Source: Rhodococcus jostii RHA1 | Lineage (GTDB): Bacteria; Actinomycetota; Actinomycetes; Mycobacteriales; Mycobacteriaceae | Direction of reading: 5' to 3' | Length of the DNA: 64,000 nucleotides | NCBI RefSeq assembly: GCF_000014565.1 | Contig: NC_008268.1 | Coordinates: 1,860,001 to 1,924,000, forward strand | Shown here: one piece after another, positions 8,331 through 16,290 of the stretch | Position numbering within the stretch: position 1 is the first letter of the stretch | Layout: every line of letters starts with the position of its first letter | Notes under the pieces: generated by a model | Databases searched by the model: none | Told to the model about the DNA's origin: nothing | Seen by the model: only the letters and a program-made list of their open reading frames with translations | Made by a program: the position numbers and the translations under genes

Positions 8331-11300
8331 TGACTGAGAGCAGGCTGGAATCGGCGAATGTGTCCAGAGACGACTCGGACGAGACGCCGATCGAGACCCC
8401 GCCCCAGTCGTCGCCCCTCGGTCAGCCGGTCCGCTCGACCCGCCTTCTCGCGATCATCGCCTCCGTCTTCGGAGTGCTGCTCACCTTGTCGCTCCCGTTC
8501 CTTCCGGTCGAGCAGGACAACGCGACCCTCAGCTGGCCGCAGAACGGCAGCACCGGAAGCGTCGAAGCACCGCTCGTCACCTACGCGCCGCTGAGCCTCG
8601 ACGTGCGGATCCCCTGTTCGGCGGTCGGCGAACTCGCCGACCGCGGCGGGATCCTGACCTCCACCGCCCCCGCAGGCGCCGCCGACGCCGGGAAGTACGG
8701 ACTGGTCGCCAAGGTGAATCCCCCGACCCCGGACGGTCCCGCCGGCGTCGAGGTGCTGTTGCGGAACAAGGTGCTGCTGTCGTCGCCGCTGGACCAGCTA
8801 CCCGCAGACTGCACGCTCGTGGTGTCGTCGGATTCCACGCGGACCACCGCCGGTGTCGTCGCGGCGGGCCAGGACGCACCGACCGTCGTCGACGGCGACC
8901 TCCGCCCGCAGATGGTGGGCATCTTCAGCGACCTCGACGGTGCGGCGCCCGACGGGCTGCAGGTGACGGCAGAGATAGACAGCCGCTTCTCGTCGACGCC
9001 GTCGACCCTCAAGTTCGCCGCCATGGTGGTGGGCGCGCTCGCGACGATTCTGGCGCTGGTGGCTCTGCACCGTCTCGACAACGTGGACGGACGCCGGGCA
9101 CGAAGATTCCTGCCCACCCGCTGGTGGTCGTTCGGGGTCGTCGACGCCGTCGTCATCGGCACGCTGGTGCTGTGGCATTTCATCGGCGCCTCCACCTCCG
9201 ACGACGGCTATCAGTTCAACATGGCCCGCACGTCCGAGTCCGCGGGCTACATGGCCAACTACTTCCGCTGGTACGGCGTCCCGGAGGCGCCGTTCGGGTC
9301 TCCGTACTACGACGTCCTCGCGGTGCTGGCGAACATCACCCCGGCGAGCCCGTTCGTGCGTCTGCCCGCGCTGCTCGCCGGCATCGTCGCGTGGCTGGTG
9401 ATCAGCCGTGAAGTCGCGCCGCGACTCGGCGCCGCGGTCCGCGGCAACCGGCTCGCGCTGTGGACCGGCGGATTGGTGTTCCTCGCGTTCTGGCTCCCGT
9501 ACAACAACGGTCTGCGGCCCGAACCGATCGTCGCGGTGGGCGTGCTGCTCACCTGGTGCTCAGTGGAACGCGCCGTCGCGACCCGGCGACTGCTGCCCGC
9601 CGCGGTGGCGATCCTGGTCGGTGCGGCCACGCTGACCGCGGGTCCGTCCGGGTTGATCTGTTTCGGCGCCCTCGTCGCGGGCGCCCGGCCGATCCTGCAG
9701 ATCGTGATCGCGCGGGCCAAGACGGTGGGATACGTCGCCTTGCTGGCGCCGCTCGTCGCCTCGGGGACCGTGATCCTCGTGGCGGTGTTCGCCGACCAGA
9801 CCCTCGCCGCCGTCATGGAGATGCAGCACGTTCATGCGATCGGTCCCAACGTTCCCTGGTTCGACGAGTACCTCCGCTACCAGTACCTGCTGAACATCTC
9901 CGTCGACGGTTCCCTGTCGCGCCGGTTCGGCGTGTTCGTGATGGTGCTGAGCCTGGCCGTGACGGTTCTCGTGATGCTCCGCAAGGGTGGCCGGATTCCC
10001 GGGACCGCGGCCGGACCGTCGCGGCGGCTCATCGGCATCACGCTCGCCGCGATGGGGCTGATGATGTTCACGCCCACCAAGTGGACGCACCACTTCGGCA
10101 TCTACGCGGGCCTCGCGGGGTCGCTCGCCGTCCTGGCCTCTGTGGCGGTGAGCACCGCCGTGGTGCGCTCGCCACGCAACCGCGCCCTGTTCGCGGCCGC
10201 CCTGCTGTTCCTGCTGGCGATGTGTTTCACCAGCACCAATGGGTGGTGGTACGTGTCCAGTTACAGCGTCCCGTGGTGGGACAAGCCGGTGTCGATCGCC
10301 GGCCTGGGTGCCGGCACGATCCTGCTCGGCGCCACGCTGGTGATGCTGCTGGTCGCGGCGTGGTGCTACTTCCGCGAGCCCTACACCCGGACCGACTCCG
10401 TGCGGCGACGCCGGTTGTGGGCGATCCCGCCGCTGACGGTGGCGGCCGCCGCGATGGTGCTGTTCGAGGTGCTGTCGATGGCGAAGGGCGCGGTCGCGCA
10501 GTATCCCGCGTTCTCCCTCGCCCGTTCCAACGTCGACGCCGTCACCGGCGCACCATGTGGTCTCGCCAACGACGTCCTGCTCGAAACCGATCCGAACGCG
10601 TCGCTGCTGCAACCGCTGTCCGGCGACGCCGCCACCGCTCTGGCGGGTACCGGCACTGTCGGCTTCACACCGAACGGCGTCGCCGGCGACCTCAGTGCCG
10701 ACGAGGAATCGTCGGATGCGGGGGTCGCTAACTCCGTCAAGACCGACAACACCGAGCAGACGGCGTCGAGCAACGCTGCGGGCACCGGCGGCGGCGCCGG
10801 CGTGGTGGGTGTCAACGGCAGCGCGGTGGCCCTGCCCTTCGGCCTCGATCCCGACCGCACGCCGGTCCTCGGCAGCGACGGCAGCGACGGCGACGCGTCA
10901 CTGACCACCGGCTGGTTCCGGTTGCCGAATCCCGACTCGGACGCCGGGGCGGGCGACATCATCTCCATCGCCGCGGCGGGCCGCATCCACTCCGTCGACG
11001 CGGACGGCGTCGTCACCTACGGCCAGAACCTCGAGGTGGAATACGGCACGACGGGGCCGGACGGCGCGGTCGCGGTGTCGGGACGCGTGACGCCGATCGA
11101 CATCGGCCCGGCACCGTCCTGGCGGAATCTGCGCGTCCCGCTCGATTCCCTGCCAGGCGATACGAATGTCATCCGACTCGTGGCGTCGGACTCGGACAGT
11201 GATCCGCAGCAGTGGCTGGCGGTGACACCGCCGCGTGTTCCGCGGACGCAGACACTGAACGACGTGATCGGATCCGACGCACCCGTGATGATCGACTGGG

Positions 11301-11632
11301 CTGTGGGACTTGCCTTTCCGTGCCAGCGACCGTTCGACCACCGCACCGGGGTCGCGGAGGCGCCCGAGTACCGGATCCTTCCCGACCGTCCCGGCGCGAT
11401 CATGACGAGCCTGTGGCAGGACCGGTACGGCGGAGGCCCCCTGGGCTGGATCGAGATGACCCGGTCGAGCCGAACCATACCGTCGTATCTGCGCGACGAC
11501 TGGGACCGTGACTGGGGCGGAGTGGAGCAGTACTCCCCGCTCGACCCCGGCGCGAAGACGGCGGAGATCGACACCACCCGGATTCAGCGTTCGGGCATGT
11601 GGAACCCGGCGCCGATCATCACGGCCTACTGA
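8330..11632 (+). CDS. Emb-family arabinosyltransferase (cell wall arabinan)
   Basis: An 1100-residue membrane glycosyltransferase matching mycobacterial EmbA/B/C length. A first membrane segment (about residues 38-58) is followed by an extracytoplasmic domain, then a multi-spanning region. The catalytic acidic motif is SDDGYQ (Asp291-Asp292), followed by the loop GYMANYFRWYG that holds the ethambutol-resistance methionine in EmbB. The C-terminal part (from about residue 720) is a large extracytoplasmic carbohydrate-binding region. These enzymes use decaprenyl-phosphoryl arabinose to build the arabinan of arabinogalactan or lipoarabinomannan. The MART variant after the DDG motif is closest to my recollection of EmbB, but I would not assign a letter. 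It stands alone rather than in an embCAB cluster. Confidence 0.93.
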   Translation: MTESRLESANVSRDDSDETPIETPPQSSPLGQPVRSTRLLAIIASVFGVLLTLSLPFLPVEQDNATLSWPQNGSTGSVEAPLVTYAPLSLDVRIPCSAVGELADRGGILTSTAPAGAADAGKYGLVAKVNPPTPDGPAGVEVLLRNKVLLSSPLDQLPADCTLVVSSDSTRTTAGVVAAGQDAPTVVDGDLRPQMVGIFSDLDGAAPDGLQVTAEIDSRFSSTPSTLKFAAMVVGALATILALVALHRLDNVDGRRARRFLPTRWWSFGVVDAVVIGTLVLWHFIGASTSDDGYQFNMARTSESAGYMANYFRWYGVPEAPFGSPYYDVLAVLANITPASPFVRLPALLAGIVAWLVISREVAPRLGAAVRGNRLALWTGGLVFLAFWLPYNNGLRPEPIVAVGVLLTWCSVERAVATRRLLPAAVAILVGAATLTAGPSGLICFGALVAGARPILQIVIARAKTVGYVALLAPLVASGTVILVAVFADQTLAAVMEMQHVHAIGPNVPWFDEYLRYQYLLNISVDGSLSRRFGVFVMVLSLAVTVLVMLRKGGRIPGTAAGPSRRLIGITLAAMGLMMFTPTKWTHHFGIYAGLAGSLAVLASVAVSTAVVRSPRNRALFAAALLFLLAMCFTSTNGWWYVSSYSVPWWDKPVSIAGLGAGTILLGATLVMLLVAAWCYFREPYTRTDSVRRRRLWAIPPLTVAAAAMVLFEVLSMAKGAVAQYPAFSLARSNVDAVTGAPCGLANDVLLETDPNASLLQPLSGDAATALAGTGTVGFTPNGVAGDLSADEESSDAGVANSVKTDNTEQTASSNAAGTGGGAGVVGVNGSAVALPFGLDPDRTPVLGSDGSDGDASLTTGWFRLPNPDSDAGAGDIISIAAAGRIHSVDADGVVTYGQNLEVEYGTTGPDGAVAVSGRVTPIDIGPAPSWRNLRVPLDSLPGDTNVIRLVASDSDSDPQQWLAVTPPRVPRTQTLNDVIGSDAPVMIDWAVGLAFPCQRPFDHRTGVAEAPEYRILPDRPGAIMTSLWQDRYGGGPLGWIEMTRSSRTIPSYLRDDWDRDWGGVEQYSPLDPGAKTAEIDTTRIQRSGMWNPAPIITAY

Positions 11633-11638
11633 GCGTCG

Positions 11639-11667
11639 GGTGACGCGCCCGCCCCGGGCGCGTCACC
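11639..11667. terminator. Bidirectional terminator between emb and the TerB-like gene
   Basis: A perfect 13-base-pair stem GGTGACGCGCCCG / CGGGCGCGTCACC with a three-base loop, seven bases after the emb stop and eight bases beyond the stop of the convergent gene. There is no T tract, as is usual for actinobacterial terminators. Confidence 0.75.
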
Positions 11668-11674
11668 GATCACC

Positions 11675-12130
11675 TCAGAGTTCGAATTCCGCCGGGGCGA
11701 TGCCGACGGCGAAACAGGCGTCGCGCACCACGTTTCGCTCGTGCTGGTCGAAGTTGCCGTCGGCGCCACCGATGACGATGCCGATCTGGATGACGGCACG
11801 TGCCTGATCCTGCTTGGACTTCAGTTTCGCGATGGTCGCGGTGGCCTCGATCTTGCCGAACTCGAAATCGGACTGCAGTTTGCTGCAGTACCAGTCGAAC
11901 TTCTGACTCAACTCGTCCGACGGGAACACACTCAGCGCCTCGTTGCTGGTGATCAGCGCCGCCGTCTTCTGACGCTCGGACGGGTCGATGGTCCCGTCCG
12001 CCGCGGCGATGAGGGCGCACATGGCCATGCTGGCGTTGGCGAACTCCTTGTTCTGGAACTGTGCCGTCTTGGTCTTGAGCTGGCCGTTCATCTCGAACGC
12101 CTTTGCCTTCAGCTGATCCCAGAAAGCCAT
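11675..12130 (-). CDS. TerB-like protein
   Basis: A 151-residue cytoplasmic protein related to the TerB/DjlA-type helical domain. Two acidic metal-binding-like repeats are visible: AAADGTIDPSER in the first half and GGADGNFDQHER in the second, as in TerB proteins associated with tellurite resistance and envelope stress. No other ter genes are nearby, so a tellurite role is not supported by context. The start at 12130 follows AAGGAG; an in-frame ATG 24 bases upstream has no good site. An inverted repeat CACGCAC-G-GTGCGTG precedes the start. Confidence 0.8.
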   Translation of the reverse strand: MAFWDQLKAKAFEMNGQLKTKTAQFQNKEFANASMAMCALIAAADGTIDPSERQKTAALITSNEALSVFPSDELSQKFDWYCSKLQSDFEFGKIEATATIAKLKSKQDQARAVIQIGIVIGGADGNFDQHERNVVRDACFAVGIAPAEFEL

Positions 12131-12151
12131 TGGACTCCTTCTTCGTGTGCC

Positions 12152-12166
12152 CACGCACGGTGCGTG
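12152..12166. promoter_or_regulatory. Inverted repeat upstream of the TerB-like gene
   Basis: CACGCAC and GTGCGTG flank a single G, centred about 30 bases upstream of the start codon. It is a possible operator or leader hairpin; no regulator is encoded nearby. Confidence 0.3.
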
Positions 12167-12242
12167 TGGTGTCCAATTTGCCAGGTTTCGCCCGGGGGCG
12201 TCGCCGCGGTCGGTCTACCAGCGCAGTCACAGGAATCCGCCG

Positions 12243-12986
12243 CTAGGGCTGCAGCGCCTGCAGGTCTCCCGTCGGCACGTGGATCCACCCCTCCCGCTCG
12301 GCGATGGCGCGGTCGTCGCCCCCGGGTAGTGCTGTGCGGCCGACGGCCGCGGCCCGCGCGATGACGGCGGCCAGCACCGCGTCGAGGGCGTCGTCCGATT
12401 CGCGGCAGATCGTCTGGAATGCACCGAGTTCCAACCAGTCCGCGGCCGCCAGGAGCGTGTCGACCAACTCCCCCAGCGTCACCCGGTTCTGCGCGCTCTT
12501 GTATCCCCGCGACACCAGCCCCCAGGTGCGCAGCGCGGCCGCCGGATACACCTCGACCACGCGGCCGTCGACGCGTCCGACGTCGACGCCGAGGTCGCCG
12601 AGTTCCGCGAGAATTCCGGCGCAGCGCAACGCGACGTGCGCAATGAGATCCGCCGACACACTGAGCGGGGATATCCCCGTCGCGGACTGCACCACGAGGT
12701 CGGTGCGCCGCTTCGTCAACGGTCGACGCCCCTCGCGGTTGGCGAGGCCGTTGGTTGCGGACAGCCGGCCGGCGTGATGCTCGGACACCATGCGGACGAA
12801 TGCGTCGGGCCAGCCGAACGGTGCATCGATACCGGTCCTGTCGCAGGCCAGCACGGCCTCGGTGACGGCGTCGTTCCCGGCTCCCAGCCGGACGGACTCG
12901 ACGCGGGCGACACCGTCGGACCAGTCGATGATCGCCAGGGCCGTCTTCTTCGGCTCGGCAGCCAGGTCGACTCCCACGGTGCGCAT
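12243..12986 (-). CDS. DUF429 family protein (predicted RNase H-like nuclease)
   Basis: A 247-residue protein whose N-terminal VGVDLAAEPKKTALAII and central GIDAPFGWP segments fit DUF429, a family predicted to have an RNase H-like fold with acidic metal ligands (Asp in GVDLA, Asp in GIDAP, and an acidic ESDDALDA motif near the C-terminus). The biochemical role is unknown. It stands alone between the TerB-like gene and the divergent permease remnant. Only the upstream 145 bases separate it from the remnant's start, and they contain the shared catabolic promoter box facing the other way. Confidence 0.75.
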   Translation of the reverse strand: MRTVGVDLAAEPKKTALAIIDWSDGVARVESVRLGAGNDAVTEAVLACDRTGIDAPFGWPDAFVRMVSEHHAGRLSATNGLANREGRRPLTKRRTDLVVQSATGISPLSVSADLIAHVALRCAGILAELGDLGVDVGRVDGRVVEVYPAAALRTWGLVSRGYKSAQNRVTLGELVDTLLAAADWLELGAFQTICRESDDALDAVLAAVIARAAAVGRTALPGGDDRAIAEREGWIHVPTGDLQALQP

Positions 12987-13024
12987 CGGCCCAGGCTAGC
13001 CCCGACCTGCTGAATCAGAACAAG

Positions 13025-13059
13025 TGATGCAACGCATCAGTTAGTTGTTCTGTACAGAT
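13025..13059 (+). promoter_or_regulatory. Shared catabolic promoter box, copy 1
   Basis: TGATGCAAC (13025-13033), a 17-base spacer and TGTACAGAT (13051-13059), 72 bases before the permease remnant start. The same two blocks at the same spacing precede the flavin reductase operon and the APC transporter. TGATGC here also forms a small palindrome with GCATCA. Confidence 0.7.
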
Positions 13060-13131
13060 ACACGGCCTCCGGCCATTGTGGTCTGCACGACTCGACCTAG
13101 AAGTGGCGCACCTGCGCCGTTCGGAGCATTG

Positions 13132-13488
13132 ATGCCCGACACCCACGTCGCCCCGATGCTGGAGAAGCACACCATCGGGTTCGTCCCGGAATCCGATCGC
13201 CACGGCAAGGTTCGTGATCTGTTCACGCTGTGGTTCGGCGGCAACCTCGCCCCGCTCCCGATCGTGACCGGCGCCCTCGGACCCAGTCTGTTCGGCATCA
13301 TCGTCCAGATTCCGTTCTTGGCCACGTCCCTCTACACGGGCCCGGTGTCCGCGTTCCTCGGCGGCGCCGACCTGTCCTGGGTGGCCGGACTCGTGGTGAC
13401 CGGACCCATCTACCTGCTCCTGGCCCGGCGCGGTTCGACCGGAGCGAAGAGCACGTCCGCCGCGACGCGTGAGCCTGCGCGCCTGTAG
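13132..13488 (+). pseudogene. NCS1 nucleobase permease with a large internal deletion
   Basis: A 118-residue in-frame remnant. Residues about 1-46 are the conserved start of NCS1 (cytosine/purine/allantoin) permeases, with HGKVRDLFTLWFGGNLAP and the first membrane segment. From about residue 52 the sequence is the permease's last membrane segments and tail (VQIPFLATSLYTGP, LGGADLSWVAGLVVTG). About 350-400 residues between them are missing, so transport is not possible. The promoter box and terminator are intact. Its start matches a shared promoter with the nearby catabolic operon, suggesting it was once that pathway's importer. Confidence 0.75.
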
Positions 13489-13501
13489 TCCTCGAACACC
13501 G

Positions 13502-13534
13502 CACCGCCCGAGCCCGTTACAGGCTCGGGCGGTG
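13502..13534 (+). terminator. Terminator after the permease remnant
   Basis: A perfect 13-base-pair stem CACCGCCCGAGCC / GGCTCGGGCGGTG around a seven-base loop, 14 bases after the stop codon. Confidence 0.8.
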
Positions 13535-13653
13535 TGCGTAGTGCCCGCCCCTGCCCGCTCGGGCAGGGTTTCGCGTTTGTCCACCACCCGGCAGCGCCGG
13601 CTCGCTAGGGTCGAAAGAAGAGACCGATTCACCGGAGAAGGAAGTTGTCGCAG

Positions 13654-14061
13654 ATGTCCAGTTTCCCGGGCCTCACCCACGTCGCGATCACCGTGTCCGA
13701 CCTACCGGCCAGCACCGCCTGGTACACCGCACTGTTCGAATCAGCCCCCGTGCTCGACGAGGACGAGGAATCGGGAACCTTCCACCACACGGTGTTCGCG
13801 CTCGACGGCGGCATGCTCTTCGGCCTCCACACGCACCCCGACAGCGGCGCTCCCGCACGGTTCGACGAACGGCAGGTCGGACTCGACCACATCGCGTTCC
13901 AGTGTTCCCCCGACGCGCTGCCCCGGTGGGTGGAGCGGCTCGACGCCCTCGGCATCGAGCACGGGGGCATCAAGACGGCGCACTACGGGTCCGGCATCTC
14001 GTTCCGCGACCCGGACAACATCGCGCTCGAATTCTTTGCTCCACCCGTGAGTACTTCTTAA
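13654..14061 (+). CDS. VOC family (glyoxalase/dioxygenase fold) protein
   Basis: A 135-residue vicinal-oxygen-chelate domain. The N-terminal THVAITVSDLPASTAWY, the central VGLDHIAFQC and the C-terminal FRDPDNIALEFFAP are family hallmarks; His in THVAI, His in LDHIAF and Glu in LEFF are the likely metal ligands. It could be a lyase, dioxygenase or resistance protein; the substrate is not determinable. I prefer the ATG at 13654, nine bases after AAGGAAG, but a TTG at 13645 is possible. The last four codons (VSTS) and stop come from palindrome C, and the end overlaps the convergent amidohydrolase gene by four bases. Confidence 0.82.
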   Translation: MSSFPGLTHVAITVSDLPASTAWYTALFESAPVLDEDEESGTFHHTVFALDGGMLFGLHTHPDSGAPARFDERQVGLDHIAFQCSPDALPRWVERLDALGIEHGGIKTAHYGSGISFRDPDNIALEFFAPPVSTS

Positions 14062-14101
14062 CGTCGGGCGGTTGACAAGTACTCACGGGCGGCGGAGCCG
14101 C
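14044..14101. repeat. Dispersed long palindrome, copy C, with GC mini-hairpin
   Basis: Arms 14044-14062 and 14071-14089 match at 17 of 19 positions, one of the differences being a G-U-compatible pair. The core is GTGAGTACTT as in copy A. A GCGGC-GGA-GCCGC mini-hairpin follows at 14089-14101. Two convergent genes both terminate inside it. Confidence 0.85.
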
Positions 14102-15212
14102 AGGCGTCGAGCAGGGTCAGGGCGAGGGCCAGCGCGCCGTCGACGGCCGCCCGGTCTGCGGCGGGCGCGGCGCTGGCCGCGGCGAACTCGGCCTGATGGT
14201 TGACGGCAGGCGCGGAGTCGATTCCGATGTAGGGGTGGATCGCGGGAATCACCTGCGAGACGTTGCCCATGTCGGTGGAGGCCCGGTTCATCAGCGAGTC
14301 CGCACCGGTGCGGAATCCGCGGCCCAGTCCCTCCGCGTGCCGGACGTACGACGCGAGCAGCGCCTCGTCGGTGCGGAACTCCGAGTACGGTTCGCTTTCG
14401 GGGGCGATGGTGAGTTCACAGCCGGTTGCGATGGCGCCGGCCTCGAAGCAGCGGGCCACGCGGGGTTCGATGCGGGCCAGTTCCTCCAGCGTCTCCGCGC
14501 GCACGTACCAGCGACCTTCGGTGCGCTCGGGGATGGCGTTGGGCGCCTCTCCCCCGCGGGTCATCATTCCGTGCACTCGCGTGCTCGACGGAAGCTGTTG
14601 CCGGAGAAGCCCGATGGCGACCTGCGCCACCGTGAACGCGTCGGCCGCGTTGACGCCCCGTTCCGGGTACGCGGCGGCGTGTGCTGCCTTGCCGTCGTAC
14701 CGGATGTGACTGTGGGACACCGCGTACGGTTCGGCCCGGGCGACGTCGACCGGGCCGGGGTGGGCCATGACGGCGGCGTGGACGCCCTCGAACGCTCCGC
14801 GTTTCAGCATGTCGATCTTGCCGCCCCCGCCTTCCTCGGCGGGGGTGCCGAGTACCGACAGGGTGATCCCGAGGTCGTCGACCAGCGGGGCGAGGGCCAG
14901 CGCCGTCCCCACCGAGATGGCGGAGATGACGTTGTGCCCGCACGCGTGTCCGAGCCCGGGGAGCGCGTCGTATTCCGCGCAGACCGCGAGGTGCAGCGGT
15001 CCGGAACCGACGTGCGCGCGGAACGCGGTGGGCAGTCCGACGTACTGCTGCTCCACCGTGAAACCGGCGTCCGACAGCACCCCGGCCACCCGGACGCACG
15101 AACGTTCCTCCTCCCACGCGACCTCCGGGTGGGCGTGAAGGTCGTGCGACAGAGCCAGGATCCGGTCTTCCGCCCTCCTGGCTCCGTCACGTACCGCGGC
15201 GTCGGCGCTCAC
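14058..15212 (-). CDS. M20 family amidohydrolase
   Basis: A 384-residue metal-dependent amidohydrolase of the M20 aminoacylase/carbamoylase type. The metal-site region AEYDALPGLGHACGHN, the catalytic-Glu segment GTPAEEGGGGK and the dimerisation-domain GKAAHAAAYPERG are present. It would hydrolyse an amide or N-acyl bond in the cytoplasm. It is the last gene of a five-gene operon: its GTG start overlaps the DUF1028 stop as GTGA. The likely substrate is an amide produced by the upstream monooxygenase. The C-terminal AREYLSTARR is encoded by palindrome C and replaces whatever the ancestral tail was. Confidence 0.87.
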   Translation of the reverse strand: MSADAAVRDGARRAEDRILALSHDLHAHPEVAWEEERSCVRVAGVLSDAGFTVEQQYVGLPTAFRAHVGSGPLHLAVCAEYDALPGLGHACGHNVISAISVGTALALAPLVDDLGITLSVLGTPAEEGGGGKIDMLKRGAFEGVHAAVMAHPGPVDVARAEPYAVSHSHIRYDGKAAHAAAYPERGVNAADAFTVAQVAIGLLRQQLPSSTRVHGMMTRGGEAPNAIPERTEGRWYVRAETLEELARIEPRVARCFEAGAIATGCELTIAPESEPYSEFRTDEALLASYVRHAEGLGRGFRTGADSLMNRASTDMGNVSQVIPAIHPYIGIDSAPAVNHQAEFAAASAAPAADRAAVDGALALALTLLDACGSAAREYLSTARR

Positions 15213-15880
15213 AGGTCCCCCGGCACGCCGTAGGACGCGGCGGCCGTCGGGTCGACACCCCGCGCCCGGTAGTCCCGCTTCTGCGGTTCCCACACCGTCC
15301 ACAGCCGGTGCAGTTCGCCGACCGGGTCGTCGTGCCAGTCGACGCGCAGATCGGTGACGGGCCAGGGCACGTCCTCGACCACCTGGATTCCCGCCGAGTG
15401 CACAGGCCCCGCCTCCCCGCCGGCGATGACGGCCGCGGTGAGTCCGTCGAACAGTCTGCCCTCGAACGTCGGGGCGGTACTCGACACGTAGCCGAACAGC
15501 AGCGACCGGATGACGCCTTCGTCGCGGAGCATGTTGCCGGCGACGGCGGCGCCGCCGCCCTGCGCACTGCTGTGGATGCCCAACGTCTGCGCGCCCGAGT
15601 GCACCGCGGTGCCGCCGTCCGCATCGACGACGACGACCTGGCGGTACTCCGGGAACTTCTCTTGCGCGAGTGCGGTTTTCAGTGCGGTTTCCGCATTCGC
15701 ACCCGAGGCGAGCGCGTCGAGGCCGATCGGCCCCAGCTGCGGATTGGTCACGTTCTGGGAGGCGACGACACCGACCCCGGACCGCACGTGCAGGCAGCGT
15801 GCGGCCACGGCGGGGCTGGAGGAGCAGACGACCATCCCGAACGCGCCCCCGGAATCGCGGGCGACGAGTGAGAACGTCAT
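15209..15880 (-). CDS. DUF1028 protein (Ntn-hydrolase-like)
   Basis: A 223-residue protein of the DUF1028 family, recognised by the N-terminal TFSLVARDSGGAFGMVVCSS and the GVGVVASQNVTNP and GGGAAVAGNML segments. The family is thought to have an Ntn-hydrolase fold; I know of no firm biochemical role. Thr2 after the initiator Met could be the nucleophile if the Met is removed. The ATG overlaps the RidA stop as ATGA and the stop overlaps the M20 GTG, so its expression is coupled to both. In this operon it may be a second hydrolase acting on the ring-opened product. Confidence 0.8.
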   Translation of the reverse strand: MTFSLVARDSGGAFGMVVCSSSPAVAARCLHVRSGVGVVASQNVTNPQLGPIGLDALASGANAETALKTALAQEKFPEYRQVVVVDADGGTAVHSGAQTLGIHSSAQGGGAAVAGNMLRDEGVIRSLLFGYVSSTAPTFEGRLFDGLTAAVIAGGEAGPVHSAGIQVVEDVPWPVTDLRVDWHDDPVGELHRLWTVWEPQKRDYRARGVDPTAAASYGVPGDL

Positions 15881-16290
15881 GAGCTGATCACTGCCGTCGC
15901 GTCGATCTCGACGAGCCATTCGGGCCGGGCGAGGGCGTCGACGACGATGCCGGTGGACACCGGATGCACACCTTTCAGCCAGCGTCCGACCACCCGGTAG
16001 ACGGTCTCCCGGTACCGGATGTCCACCAGGTAGATGGTGACCTTGACGACGTCCTCGAGCCGGCTGCCCGATTCCTTCAGCAGCATCGCGATGTTCGCCA
16101 TCGCCTTCTCGGCCTGGGCCTCGACGTCGCCGATTCCCACCGACTCCCGGGTGTCGAGGTCCTGTCCGATCTGCCCGCGGAGATACACGACTCCGCCGGC
16201 GACGACCGCTTGCGCGAGGTCGTTGTCGAGGTTCTGTTCCGGGTACGTGTCGCGGGTGTTGAACGGGCGGATGCGGGTGTGGGTGGTCAT
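15877..16290 (-). CDS. RidA/YjgF family protein
   Basis: A 137-residue RidA-fold protein. Members hydrolyse reactive enamines or imines, or act on related intermediates such as aminoacrylate; RutC in pyrimidine catabolism is one. The VVYLRGQIGQDLDT, ANIAMLLKESGSRLEDVVKVTIYL and GIVVDALARPEWLVEIDA segments are typical, including the Arg/Glu region of the subunit cleft. Start and stop both overlap neighbours by 4 bases. Its place after the monooxygenase suggests it processes an unstable nitrogen-containing ring-cleavage product. Confidence 0.85.
   Translation of the reverse strand: MTTHTRIRPFNTRDTYPEQNLDNDLAQAVVAGGVVYLRGQIGQDLDTRESVGIGDVEAQAEKAMANIAMLLKESGSRLEDVVKVTIYLVDIRYRETVYRVVGRWLKGVHPVSTGIVVDALARPEWLVEIDATAVISS

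Noticed and set aside
13025..13039. TGATGC-AAC-GCATCA as a stand-alone operator
   Set aside because: It is explained better as part of promoter box copy 1 and the half-site seen in the 24062 inverted repeat; kept there rather than as a separate feature.
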